A DNA stretch of 64,000 nucleotides from the NCBI RefSeq assembly GCF_900100085.1, contig NZ_FNEJ01000001.1, positions 248,001-312,000 of the forward strand. The letters run 5' to 3'. The stretch is from Salipiger marinus (GTDB lineage Bacteria; Pseudomonadota; Alphaproteobacteria; Rhodobacterales; Rhodobacteraceae). The position numbers and the translations under genes were made by a program. The first letter of the stretch is position 1, and every line of letters starts with the position of its first letter. The notes below the pieces were generated by a model, which saw only the letters and a program-made list of their open reading frames with translations, did not search any database and was not told the origin of the DNA. Below, one piece after another: positions 16,945 to 26,869 of the stretch.

Positions 16945-19900
16945 TGCACGTCCAGCGTGCCGGAGGCGGTGGTGGCGCGATAGTCAGGGCGATACATGTC
17001 CAGCACCAGCGCCGCCGGGTGATGGAACCGCCCCGGGCTGACCGCGCGCACCACATAGGCCAGACGGATCGGCGCCGTGCCCTCCTGCGTCAGCGCCGCC
17101 AGAAAGCGGTCGCTGCGGAATTCGGCGTGATCGGGCGTCGCACTCTCCAGCCAGTCGAGCCAGCGCAGATCTCCGGCGCGCAGCAGGGTCGGATTGTCGA
17201 TCTCGAACCCGGCGGGCAGCGGATCGTCCAGCATCAGCCGGGCGCGCACATCTTCGGCGGGGCGGATGGTCAGCACCGTCACCAGCCGGTCGCCCTGCGC
17301 CACCTCTCCGTCCAGCGGGGTGCCGTCCATGCGGTAATAGGCCCGCTCCAGCGTGTAGCCGGTGCCGCCCGCCTCTGTCGCGCCTTCTGGCACGCCCAGC
17401 GTGGTCAGGGTCAGCGCGGTGGGGGTGCTGGCGGTGTTGGCGAGGGTCATGGGCGCAAGTTCGGCGCCCGGAATGCGGCGCAGCAGCGGGCCCGAGACCG
17501 GCGCCCCGTCCAGCGTCAGGCCAGAGGCTGCGGGATCATCGACCAGCGCGCGGGCCGCCATCAGCGACCACGCCTGTTCCTGCGGCGAAAGCGGGCGCCC
17601 CGCCTCTGCCACAAGCGCCGCCAGCGCGGGACGGTCCAGCGCCGCGCTGCGCGCCTCGATCCCCAGCGCCAGCGTGGCGGCGGCATCGCGCAGCACCGAG
17701 CCGTAATCGCTGCGCCAGACCTGCCCTTCCGCAGCAGAGGCCCCGGCCAGCCGTGCCCCCGCGCGGGAGAACATCGCATCGGCGCGGGTCTGTTCGCCAT
17801 AGGCGGCCAGCGCCGCGCCCAGCTGTGCCTGCGCCAGCGGTGTGGCAAAGGCCCCGGCGCGCTGGTCGGCGTAATAGCGCAGATCGCCGATGGCCGCCTG
17901 CCCTTCGCGGGCCAGCACCAGCAGCGCATAGGCCAGATCCTCGCCGCCCTGTTCGAAATCGGGGGCATAGGCGACGCGGTTGCGCAGGTTGTCGAGCGCG
18001 CTGGTGAAGGCGCGGTCCGGCACCTCATGCCCTGCGGCACGGGCGCGGCTGAGGAAATCGGTGACATAGGCGTCCAGCCACAGATCCCCCGCCTCGGCCC
18101 GCCACAGGCCGAAGCCGCCGCTGCCCGCCTGCCGGGTCAGCACCCGGGCCACCGCCTGATCGATGCGCTGCGTGATCCGCGCGGCATCGCCCAGACCCAG
18201 CGGCCCGGCGAGCGGCGCCAGCGACAGCAGCGGCAGCGCCTGCGAGGTCACCTGTTCGGTGCAGCCATAGGGATAGCGGTCGAGCGAAGCCAGAAGCCCC
18301 GGCACGTCGAACCGCGCCATCGGCCCGGCAGAGACCATGACCTCGGCGCTGTCGGGCAGAAGCCCGCTCAGGATCTCGGCATCCAGCGTAAAGCTGTCGC
18401 CGGGATCCAGCGTCAGGCGGCGGGTGCTGGCGACCTGCGGATCATTGGCGCGCACGCCCACCGTCAGATCTTTGGTCAGGCGCTGACCGTCAGGCGTGGT
18501 CAGCGCCACGGTGATGGCGTGATCGCCCGGCGCCGCTGCTGTCAGCGGCAGGGTGATCCGGGTGCTGCCGCCTTCGGGCAGGGTGACCGTGGCAGGGGCG
18601 GCGCCCAGCGTCAGGCCCTCGGCGCTGACCTCCAGCGCCATCTCGCCCGCGGCCCCGGTGGTGTGGGTCAGATCCAGCGCCAGCCGGGTCTGGTCCCCCG
18701 GCGCCAGAAAGCGCGGCAGTGCTGCGGCAATCACCACCGGGTCGCGCACCAGCACATCGGCCTGCGCCTGCCCCACCGCCGTCTTGGTCCATGCCACCGC
18801 CATCAGCCGCACCGTGCCGTTGAAATCCGGCAGGTCAAAGCTGACCTCGGCGCGGCCATCGGGGCCGACCGTGACCGGGCCGGAGAAGAAGGCGACCAGA
18901 TCCTCGGTCGGCGGCGGGCTTTCCAGACGCATCATCGCCCCCGCATCCCCGCCGGAGCGCAGCCGCCCCATGGCTCCCTGCGATCCGTCGATGAGCCGAC
19001 CGTAGATGTCGCGAATTTCCACCCCCAGACGGCGCTGGCCGAAATAATGCTCCAAGGGATCGGGGCTTTCAAAGCCGGTCAGGTTCAGGATGCCCAGATC
19101 CACCGCCGCCACGGTGACATGGGCGGTCTCGCCCTCGGGCAGGCTGTCCAGCACCACGGCAGCGCGCAGCGGCCCGCGCGGCGCAGCCTCGGTCGCGGTG
19201 TCCAGACTGACCTCAAGCGCGCGGTCGCCCGGCGCGATGGCGGCATGGGCAAGGCCAAGGCTGCGCGCGGGCTGCTGCCCGCTGGCCTGATCCATGGGCC
19301 GCAGCAGCTGCGCCGTGACATAGGCGCCCGCCCCCCATTCATCCGTCACCGGCAGGTCAATCACCGTCTCGCCCTCGGGCAGATCCACCGCCTGCATGGC
19401 GATGACATGATCCGACAGCACGGTGATCAGCGCCTTGCCCGCATGGCGCGGCACCACGCGCAACTGCGCGGTCTCGCCGGGGGCATAGGCGGGCTGGTCC
19501 AGCGACAGATCCAGCATGTCGGGGGTGGCCACGGCCCCGGCGGGCGCATACCAGCCCGCCTCGAACCCGACAGAGGTGGCGCTGTAGGCACCATCGGTGC
19601 GCGCCACCACCAGTTCATACTGGCCCCAGTCCAGATCCGCGCTGACCCGCACCGGATCGCCGCCCAGCGTGGCGGTGCCGGTGGCGATGGTGCTGCGGCT
19701 GGTCACCGGTTCCCAGTTCCAGCTGCCGTAAAGCTGATACCACTGATAGCGGGTTTCGATGCGGTTCACCTGCCATTCAACCTCGGCGCTCACCGGCGCC
19801 AGACCGGCGCCAAAGGCCTGCAGCAGAAAGCTGGCCTCGGTGCCTTCGGGCAGGGTGCCGTCAAATTCCGGGCGGATGCCCAGCATCGCGGCTTCGGGCA

Positions 19901-22358
19901 GCAGCGGACGGGTCAGGCTGCGTTCCACCGGACGCCCCGATCCTTCGGCCACGCGCAGCGTCGCGCGCAGCTCCTGCGGCTGGCCGGGGCTGGCGGGGTC
20001 GGGCAGCGGCAGCAGCAGATCCACAGCCCCTTCGGCATCGGTGCGCAGTGCGGCGGCAAGGCTGTCGCGGCGCGGATCCCCCGGCGCGTCATGCCGGCCA
20101 AAGCGGTAGCCCGGCAGCGCCTCCAGCGTGGCGAGCGGGGTCAGCGTCACCTCCCCCTCCAGCGGCAGATCGGCGCCGGGCGCGCCAAACAGGTAATCGG
20201 CCTGAACCTGAAGGCGCGGCAGGGCCGCGGCGGTCAGCGGACCTTCGGGCAGGGACAGGGTCAGATCCAGCCGTTCGGGCACAAAATCCTCGACCAGCAG
20301 CGGGGTGGAGGTCAGCGGCTCGGCCTGCGGATCGCCGTAAAGCGCCAGCCGCCACGTGCCGCGCGGCACCGACGGCGCCAGCGGAAACTGCAGCACATGG
20401 CCGCCCTCCACCCCCGTGCCGGACACCTGCCGCGCATGTTCCACGCCATCGGGGCGGGTCAGCACGGCGGTCAGCGGCAGATCGGTCACCGCCCGCACCC
20501 GGGCATCGCGCAGCAGCGCCGTGGCATGGATGGTCTCTCCGGCGCGATAGGCGCCCCGGTCGGTGGTGAGGAACGCATCCACCGGCCCGGCAGGCGCGCG
20601 GCCCGCCACCCCCCGGTCGGACAGATCGAAGGCCGGATCGGTCAGCGACAGGAAGGCCAGATCCGCCTCGCCCTGCCGGGCCAGAACCAGCGCGGGCGCG
20701 GCGCCGCCGGTGCCACGCATCAGCCCGGCGGCAAAGCGCGCCACGCCCTGATCGTCGGTCTGCACCGTCTCCAGCACGCGGTTGGCGCGGGAGACAAGCT
20801 GCACCTCCAGCCCCTGCAGCGGCGTGGCCCCCGACAGCGCGCGGGCAAAGACGGTCAGCCCGTCAGTGCCCGACAGCGTGGTGAGCCCGATATCCGACAG
20901 CACGAACCACTGCGTGGCGGCGGGCGTGTCATAGGGATCGGCCCCCGGCACGGCAGCGGACAGCGCATAGATCCCGGCAGGCAGCCCGCCCACCACCTCG
21001 CCCAAGGGCAGGCGGGTGGTGACATCGGCGTTAAGCTGATTTTCCACCTCGCCCGTGCCGGTCCAGATGGTTTCCGACAGATCGGCGCCAAAGCGGTCCT
21101 GTTCCCACGCATCCAGCGGACGCCCGAACAGATCCTCCTGCAGGGTGCGGATCAGGCTGCGGTCCGACACGCGGCGCAGGGTCAGGTCGATCTGCGACAG
21201 GTTCACCGTTTCCACCGGCAGGCCCGCGCCTTCGGTCTTGGGCAGCACATAGGCGCGGCCCGGAAAGCGCACGGCGGGGGTCCGGTCGCGCACATAGGCG
21301 GTGATCGGCACGTCGTTCGGCAGCGCCTCGCCCTCGGCAGAGGGCAGACCGGCGCGGAAGGTCACCTCATAGCTCTGGCCATGGTCCAGCCCCATGACGC
21401 ACAGGCGGCTGTCTTCGGCGCTGACCGCAAGCCGGGGATCGGGCAGGCGCACGAAGCTGGCATAATCCACCCCCGCCGCAGCCAAGGGTTCGGAAAACTG
21501 CGCGCAGAGCCGGGGATCGGCGGCGTCGGAGCTGACCTCGTGATCGGTGATGCGGAAGCCGAACTGCGCGCGCGCGTCCTCCAGCGCTGCCGCGATTTCG
21601 GGGCGCGGCGCCAGATCCTGCGCCAGCCGCAGCGCGGGCACGGACTCGCGCCCGCGATCCACCGCCTGCAGGGCCTGCGCCAGCTGCAGCAGCGCGCTGC
21701 CGGTCTGGGGGCCGGGGGCCGCGCGCAGCGTGCCGTTCACCGCCGCCGACAGCGCCTGACTGCGCAGGGTCCACGGGTCATCCCCGGCCTCAGCCCGGGC
21801 CAGCGTCAGCCGGGCATAGTCCAGCCACAGGTCGGCGGCATCGCTCTGCGCCAGCGCGGCCCCGGTCCAGCCCCATGCGCCGCGCAGATCGCCCTGCGCC
21901 TCCGCCTGACGGGCGGCCTCCAGCAGCGCGGCGCTGTCCCAGTCGCCGCCCTCGTGGCGCAGGCCAAGCGCCAAGGCCTCCTGCCGCGCCGCCTCCAGAT
22001 CCTCGGGGCGCAGCATGTCCAGATCGGCAGCCCGCGCCGTGGCCTGTGCCGCCAGCGCCGGATCGGCAGTCAGAACCCGGGCCGAGATGGCGCCGTCATA
22101 GGGCTGCACCTCGGTCACGCCGGATTTGGGGAAACAGGCCCGCGAACGGGTGTTGTAGGTGAAGGCGCCACAGGCGGGATCGTTCAGGCACTGCGCCTGA
22201 CAGGCCTCCAGCGTGGTGTCGAACAGCGCGGCCAGATCGGATCCGTAGAAATCCGCGCCGCGCGTGACCACCATCCGTCGCTCGGGGATCAGATCCTGCG
22301 CGGCCCCCGCCGAAGCTGCCGCCACTGCCAGCGCGATCCCAAGAAACAGCGTCCGCAT
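16941..22358 (-). CDS. Bacterial alpha-2-macroglobulin with thioester and PAN/Apple domain
   Basis: An 1805-residue protein of the YfhM/MagD type, a periplasmic protease trap. A signal peptide (residues 1-22) ends with Ala-rich sequence. A Cys-rich PAN/Apple-like region follows at about 30-95. MG repeats and a bait-like region come next. The thioester motif YGCTEQ lies near residue 1365. The family covalently captures attacking proteases, then PBP1C repairs the wall. Unlike the E. coli protein there is no lipobox cysteine, so it is likely soluble in the periplasm. The ATG at 22358 has GAGGAG seven bases upstream; the longer frame is rejected. It is first in the A2M-glycolipid-pbpC operon, divergent from a hybrid kinase. 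Confidence 0.93.
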   Translation of the reverse strand: MRTLFLGIALAVAAASAGAAQDLIPERRMVVTRGADFYGSDLAALFDTTLEACQAQCLNDPACGAFTYNTRSRACFPKSGVTEVQPYDGAISARVLTADPALAAQATARAADLDMLRPEDLEAARQEALALGLRHEGGDWDSAALLEAARQAEAQGDLRGAWGWTGAALAQSDAADLWLDYARLTLARAEAGDDPWTLRSQALSAAVNGTLRAAPGPQTGSALLQLAQALQAVDRGRESVPALRLAQDLAPRPEIAAALEDARAQFGFRITDHEVSSDAADPRLCAQFSEPLAAAGVDYASFVRLPDPRLAVSAEDSRLCVMGLDHGQSYEVTFRAGLPSAEGEALPNDVPITAYVRDRTPAVRFPGRAYVLPKTEGAGLPVETVNLSQIDLTLRRVSDRSLIRTLQEDLFGRPLDAWEQDRFGADLSETIWTGTGEVENQLNADVTTRLPLGEVVGGLPAGIYALSAAVPGADPYDTPAATQWFVLSDIGLTTLSGTDGLTVFARALSGATPLQGLEVQLVSRANRVLETVQTDDQGVARFAAGLMRGTGGAAPALVLARQGEADLAFLSLTDPAFDLSDRGVAGRAPAGPVDAFLTTDRGAYRAGETIHATALLRDARVRAVTDLPLTAVLTRPDGVEHARQVSGTGVEGGHVLQFPLAPSVPRGTWRLALYGDPQAEPLTSTPLLVEDFVPERLDLTLSLPEGPLTAAALPRLQVQADYLFGAPGADLPLEGEVTLTPLATLEALPGYRFGRHDAPGDPRRDSLAAALRTDAEGAVDLLLPLPDPASPGQPQELRATLRVAEGSGRPVERSLTRPLLPEAAMLGIRPEFDGTLPEGTEASFLLQAFGAGLAPVSAEVEWQVNRIETRYQWYQLYGSWNWEPVTSRSTIATGTATLGGDPVRVSADLDWGQYELVVARTDGAYSATSVGFEAGWYAPAGAVATPDMLDLSLDQPAYAPGETAQLRVVPRHAGKALITVLSDHVIAMQAVDLPEGETVIDLPVTDEWGAGAYVTAQLLRPMDQASGQQPARSLGLAHAAIAPGDRALEVSLDTATEAAPRGPLRAAVVLDSLPEGETAHVTVAAVDLGILNLTGFESPDPLEHYFGQRRLGVEIRDIYGRLIDGSQGAMGRLRSGGDAGAMMRLESPPPTEDLVAFFSGPVTVGPDGRAEVSFDLPDFNGTVRLMAVAWTKTAVGQAQADVLVRDPVVIAAALPRFLAPGDQTRLALDLTHTTGAAGEMALEVSAEGLTLGAAPATVTLPEGGSTRITLPLTAAAPGDHAITVALTTPDGQRLTKDLTVGVRANDPQVASTRRLTLDPGDSFTLDAEILSGLLPDSAEVMVSAGPMARFDVPGLLASLDRYPYGCTEQVTSQALPLLSLAPLAGPLGLGDAARITQRIDQAVARVLTRQAGSGGFGLWRAEAGDLWLDAYVTDFLSRARAAGHEVPDRAFTSALDNLRNRVAYAPDFEQGGEDLAYALLVLAREGQAAIGDLRYYADQRAGAFATPLAQAQLGAALAAYGEQTRADAMFSRAGARLAGASAAEGQVWRSDYGSVLRDAAATLALGIEARSAALDRPALAALVAEAGRPLSPQEQAWSLMAARALVDDPAASGLTLDGAPVSGPLLRRIPGAELAPMTLANTASTPTALTLTTLGVPEGATEAGGTGYTLERAYYRMDGTPLDGEVAQGDRLVTVLTIRPAEDVRARLMLDDPLPAGFEIDNPTLLRAGDLRWLDWLESATPDHAEFRSDRFLAALTQEGTAPIRLAYVVRAVSPGRFHHPAALVLDMYRPDYRATTASGTLDVQ

Positions 22359-22435
22359 GCCAATCTCCTCACCTGACCGCACCATGGTGCCCCTGCCCCG
22401 GAGCGAAGGCAAGGATTCCCCGAAAGGTTTGCTCT

Positions 22436-22451
22436 TTAAGCCAATCTTCAC
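22436..22451 (+). promoter_or_regulatory. Near-consensus CtrA box upstream of hybrid kinase
   Basis: TTAA (22436-22439), seven bases, TTCAC (22447-22451) differs from the CtrA consensus TTAA-N7-TTAAC at one position. It lies in the 137-bp gap between the divergent alpha-2-macroglobulin and hybrid-kinase genes, 44 bases before the kinase ATG. One mismatch makes it tentative. Confidence 0.35.
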
Positions 22452-22495
22452 CTCAACCCACCCATGCTGCGCCGGTCTGTTAGGGTTGGCATCGG

Positions 22496-25025
22496 ATGGA
22501 ACTGGCGGCACGGCTGGCGGAGGAACGGCGCGCAAGGCTGGCGGCGGAACGGCTGCTGGAACTGAAACAGGCTGAACTCTTTGCCGCCAACCGCAAGCTG
22601 AACAAACATGCCCGCCAGCTGACCCATGAAATCAGCGAAACCCGCGCCGAGGTGGCGGAGGTGCGGCACGAGAATCAGCGGGTGAAATCCCAGCTGGGCG
22701 CCGCCCATCAGAAGATCGAACTGGTGGAGGGGCAGCTGTGGAAGGCGCTGCAGACCATGCGCGACGGTTTTGCCATGTTCAACCGCGACCGGCTGATGGA
22801 ACTGGCCAATGGCGCGTGGCTATCGGTGTTCGAGGATCTGGACACGATCGGCCCCGGCGCCAGCTACGGCCATGTGCTCGACATGATGGTAGAAGAAGGC
22901 ATCGTCGATCTGCAGGGCGAGGACGGGCGGTCATGGCGGATGCGGATGCTGGCCCGCTGGGACCGCGACCCGATCCCGTCGGAAACCATCCGGCTTTATA
23001 CCGGGCAGTTCCTGAAACTGCAGGACCGCCACATGCCCGATGGCGGCATCGTCAGCCTGACCTTCGACATCACCGAACTGATGCGCATGTGGTCTGCGCT
23101 GGAGGAACTGCCCGATGGTTTCGTGATCTATGACGCAGAGGACCGGCTGCTGATGTGCAACGAACCCTACCGGCAGATCTACCACGAAAGCACCCCCGCC
23201 ATCGTGCCCGGCGCCAGTTTCGAGGACATCCTGCGCTACGGGCTGGAGCGGGGGCAGTATGCCGATGCCTGCGGGCGCGAGGAGGCATGGCTGGAGGACC
23301 GGCTGCGCATCCATCGCGACGCCACGCAGGAGGCGGAGCAGCAGCTGGGGGACGGGCGCTGGCTCCGGGTCTATGAACGCCCGCTGTCGGATGGCGGGCG
23401 CGTCGGGCTGCGCATCGATATCACCGAGGCGAAGCGCATCGAACAGAAGCTGCAGGAGGCCAGCCTGCGCGCCGACATCGCCAACCGCGCCAAATCCACC
23501 TTCCTCGCCAATATGAGCCACGAAATCCGCACGCCCATGAACGGCGTGGTGGGCATGGCCGCCCTGCTGCTGGAGGGACCGCTGTCCGAGGAACAGCGGC
23601 TTTACGTCGAAACCATCCGCAATTCCGGCGAAAGCCTGCTGGTGATCATCAATGACATTCTCGATTATTCCAAGATCGAGGCGGACAGGATGCAGCTGAA
23701 GCTTGATCCCTTCGATCTGGAACGCGCCATCCACGAGGTGGTGATGCTGCTGCAGCCCTCCGCCCGGGAAAAGCAGCTGGATCTGCTGGTGGATTACGAT
23801 CTGTTCCTGCCCACGCATTTTATCGGCGATCTGGGCCGGATCCGGCAGATCCTGACCAATCTCATGGGCAATGCGGTGAAATTCACGCCTTCGGGCCATG
23901 TGCTGGTGCGGGTCACCGGCACGGTAGAGCCCGATCACAGCGCCGCCATCCACATGACGGTCGAGGATACCGGCATCGGCATTCCCCGCGAAAAGCTGGA
24001 TCACGTCTTTGGCGAATTCAATCAGGTGGACGATGCCCGCAGCCGCGCGTTCGAAGGCACCGGGCTGGGGCTCGCCATCACGCGGCGGCTGGTGACGATA
24101 ATGGGCGGCGAGATCTGGGTGGAGTCCGATCTGGGCCAAGGCGCCTGTTTCGGGCTGCGGCTGGTCCTGCCGGTCGAAGAGCCGATCCTGCGCGACACCG
24201 CCCGGCTGCCCGCCACGCTGCGCCGCGTGCTGGTGGTGGAGGATCAGGCGGTCAACCGCTCCATTCTGGCCAAGCAGCTGGACATCATCGGGCTCTCGCC
24301 CCGCTTCTGCCTGACCGCCGATGCGGCGCTGGCCGCCATGGCCGATCCGCCGGATCTGGTGATCGCGGAACAGGATCTGCCCGACATGACCGGATCGGAA
24401 CTGGCGCGGCGGCTGGCCGAGGCGGGCCATGCCACCCCGGTGCTGCTGCTGGCGGCAAGCCCCGGCGCGCTGCCCGGCCCTGATCCGCACGGGCCGCCCC
24501 GGCTGGTGCTGCAGAAACCGGTGCCGCGGCGGACGCTCTTCGCCGCGCTGGAACAGATCGCGCCGCCGCCCCCGGCACCGGTCAGCCCGGATCTGCCCGC
24601 CTTCCGCCATCGCGGCCCGCCCGGACCCCGGCTGCTCGACGTGCTGGTGGCAGAGGACAACCGCACCAACCAGCTGGTGTTCCGCAAGATGATCGGCGCG
24701 CTGGATCTGCCGCTGACGCTGCGCTTCGCCAATAACGGGCTGGAGGCGGTGGAGGCGTTCCGGGCGCAGCGCCCCGACCTGATCTTCATGGACATTTCCA
24801 TGCCGCAGATGGACGGCAAGGATGCCACCCGCGCCATCCGCGCGCTGGAAGGCGACGGGCCGCATGTGCCGGTGATCGCCGTCACCGCCCATGCCATGGC
24901 GGGCGACCGCGAAACCATCCTTGCGGCGGGGCTGGATGATTACCTGACCAAACCCCCTGCGCAAGCCCGATCTGGCGGCGCTGATGGCCCGCTGGACAGA
25001 GACCGCGCGCGCCATGGCCGACTGA
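22496..25025 (+). pseudogene. Hybrid sensor histidine kinase (PAS-PAS-HisKA-HATPase-REC-REC), frameshift near the 3' end
   Basis: A soluble hybrid kinase. The N-terminus is a coiled coil (about 1-80), then two PAS-like domains (about 85-195 and 200-310), HisKA with [15 protein letters not shown] (His342), HATPase with [16 protein letters not shown] and GTGLGLAI, then two receiver domains. REC1 has Glu (residue 625, VIAEQD) where the phospho-acceptor Asp should be; REC2 has the normal Asp766 in IFMDISMP. After DDYLTKP the frame shifts: five C at 24953-24957 where four would give [14 protein letters not shown] and a stop at 25025. As given, the frame instead reads on into the next gene. It is a frameshift mutation or sequence error. 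No membrane segment or HPt domain is seen. Confidence 0.82.
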
Positions 25026-25090
25026 CCTCCCGTTGCGGCCCGGCCGCGCCCCGCCTACTGTCCGGCACAGGGCCGGGGCCGGAGGAAACC

Positions 25091-26026
25091 ATGGGCGAAA
25101 TCGTGTTTCATGTGCCGGAACTCTGGCTTGGCGCCGCGCCGGAAAAGATGCCCCGCTTTTACCGCCGCCTGTCCGAGGGGCTGGCGGCGCGCGGCATCGC
25201 GCAGACATGGGTGCCGATGGATCGCGCCACGCTGGCCGACCGGATCGCGTCGGACAGCGCCTTTCACATCCTGAACCACGCCCGGCACCCGCATCCGCGC
25301 GTGCTGACCGCAGGCATCGCCTATATCTACCCCTACTGGCATCTGGATCCCTTGGGCATCCGCGCCTTTTCCACGATCACCGACAGCGTCTTCCGCCCCG
25401 CCGAAGTTGACGGGGACAGCGCGCAAGCCTTCTTTCGCCGCCTGCGGCAGCGCATGGTGGGGGCGCGGCAGTCACGCTATCCGCAGCAGCAGGCGGTGGA
25501 GCCGGTGCCAGAGGGCAGCATCGCCGTCTTCCTGCAGACCGAGGGCCAGCGCAGCGTCGAGGAAACGCTGTGGCTCGACCGCTGGACCATGCTCGACACC
25601 TGCCTTGCCGCCGCTGACGGGCGGCCCGTGGTCGTCAAGCCGCATCCGCGCGACCGCGATCCCGACACCGGCAGCGGGCTGGCCGCGCGGCTGGCCGCGC
25701 ATCCGAACCTGCATCTGAGCACCGCCAACATCCATGACATCCTCGCCACAGCCGACCGCGTGGTGACGATCAATTCCGCCGTGGGGATCGAGGCGCTGCT
25801 GCACCGCAAGCCGGTGATCCTGTGCGGAAGGGCCGATTTTCACCACATCTGCACCAGCGCGCGCGATCCGCAGGCGCTGCGCGCCGCCCTGCGGGCCACA
25901 CCGCCGCGCCGCGCCTTTGCCCGCTACATCGCGTGGTATTTCGGCACGCAGTGCCTTGACGCGGGGGCCAAGGATCTGACCGACCGCGTGCTGGACCGCC
26001 TCGCGGCAAGGGGCTGCCCGCTCTAG
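25091..26026 (+). CDS. Capsule-polysaccharide-type (PF05159-like) protein
   Basis: A 311-residue protein starting [14 protein letters not shown]. Features fit the capsule synthesis/export family: an N-terminal Rossmann-like part, then [23 protein letters not shown] and a late [23 protein letters not shown], the typical nucleotide-sugar-binding C-terminal half. The family transfers or handles Kdo-type sugars at the cytoplasmic membrane. GGAGG at 25081-25085 precedes the ATG, showing it is a separate gene although the frameshift upstream leaves it in frame with the kinase. No other capsule gene is near, so its pathway is unknown. Confidence 0.8.
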   Translation: MGEIVFHVPELWLGAAPEKMPRFYRRLSEGLAARGIAQTWVPMDRATLADRIASDSAFHILNHARHPHPRVLTAGIAYIYPYWHLDPLGIRAFSTITDSVFRPAEVDGDSAQAFFRRLRQRMVGARQSRYPQQQAVEPVPEGSIAVFLQTEGQRSVEETLWLDRWTMLDTCLAAADGRPVVVKPHPRDRDPDTGSGLAARLAAHPNLHLSTANIHDILATADRVVTINSAVGIEALLHRKPVILCGRADFHHICTSARDPQALRAALRATPPRRAFARYIAWYFGTQCLDAGAKDLTDRVLDRLAARGCPL

Positions 26027-26027
26027 C

Positions 26028-26789
26028 TCAGGCGCGCACGAAAACCGGGCGCTGCGCGGTCGAGGCTTCGGCGTCAAAGCCATAGCCACCGGTTTCGAAC
26101 TGCGCCAGATCCGCCGGATCGGTGACGCCCTGCTCCAGCACCCAGCGCGCCATGGCCCCGCGCGCCCGCTTGGCCGCAAAGGCGATGACCTTGCGCGTGC
26201 CGCCCCGATCCTCCTCAAACCGGGGCTCCACCACCGCCAACGTGCCAAGCTGGCTGCGGTCCACCGATTTGAAATACTCGTCAGAGGCGAGGTTCAGCAC
26301 CGTGTCCGCGCCAGCCTCCTGCGCGTCCCGCGCCACCGCCTGCGCGATCTTGCCGCCCCAGAACTTATACAGCGTGCCCGCGTCATGGCCGGGCAGCTTG
26401 CGGCCCATTTCCAGCCGGTAGGGCAGCACGGCATCGGTGGGGCGCAGCAGACCGTAAAGCCCCGACAGGATGCGCAGCCGCCGCGCCGCCTCGGCCCGGT
26501 GCGGATCGTCCAGCGTCGCCATGTCCAGATGCCGGTAGACATCGCCATCGAACATGTCCGCCGCCGCCTGCGTCTCGGCAGGCTCGCGCGACCATGCCGC
26601 AAAACGGTCCCGGTTCAGCGCCGCGATGGCGGGCGAGACCTGCATCAGACGCGCGATCTCCGCCTCGGACCAGCCCCGGGCAAGCTGCGCCAGTTCGGCG
26701 GCCTCGTCCAGAAAGCGGGGCTGGGTGGTGGCGCGCCCGGCACCACGGGATTCGTTGAGATTCTTCGCCGGAGACAGCAGGATCAGCAT
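26028..26789 (-). CDS. yaaA: YaaA family peroxide-stress protein
   Basis: A 253-residue protein of the YaaA/UPF0246 family, beginning MLILLSPAKNLNE, the family hallmark. FYGLLRPTD-like GLYGLLRPTDAVLPYRLEMG and the NLASDEYFKSV motif are present. YaaA lowers free iron and protects DNA and proteins during peroxide stress in E. coli; the same role is inferred here. ATG 26789 is chosen because conserved sequence begins there; a TTG at 26810 would add seven residues. The stop is one base from the convergent capsule-type gene. Confidence 0.9.
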   Translation of the reverse strand: MLILLSPAKNLNESRGAGRATTQPRFLDEAAELAQLARGWSEAEIARLMQVSPAIAALNRDRFAAWSREPAETQAAADMFDGDVYRHLDMATLDDPHRAEAARRLRILSGLYGLLRPTDAVLPYRLEMGRKLPGHDAGTLYKFWGGKIAQAVARDAQEAGADTVLNLASDEYFKSVDRSQLGTLAVVEPRFEEDRGGTRKVIAFAAKRARGAMARWVLEQGVTDPADLAQFETGGYGFDAEASTAQRPVFVRA

Positions 26790-26869
26790 GCAGGACAGGT
26801 CCGTTTTCAAGATCTGGGGAGGGCGCCGCGCAGGCCGCAGATCGCGGGGGCGCCCAGTCTGGAATCGTT

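Noticed and set aside
16929-22376. A plus-strand frame of 1815 codons across the alpha-2-macroglobulin gene
   Set aside because: It is the exact antisense of a well-supported gene; it is rich in Arg, Gln, Gly and His with no domain, as GC-rich antisense frames usually are.
22496-26026. A single kinase-capsule fusion protein
   Set aside because: The join depends on one extra C; the kinase's natural ending and a separate start with Shine-Dalgarno are visible.
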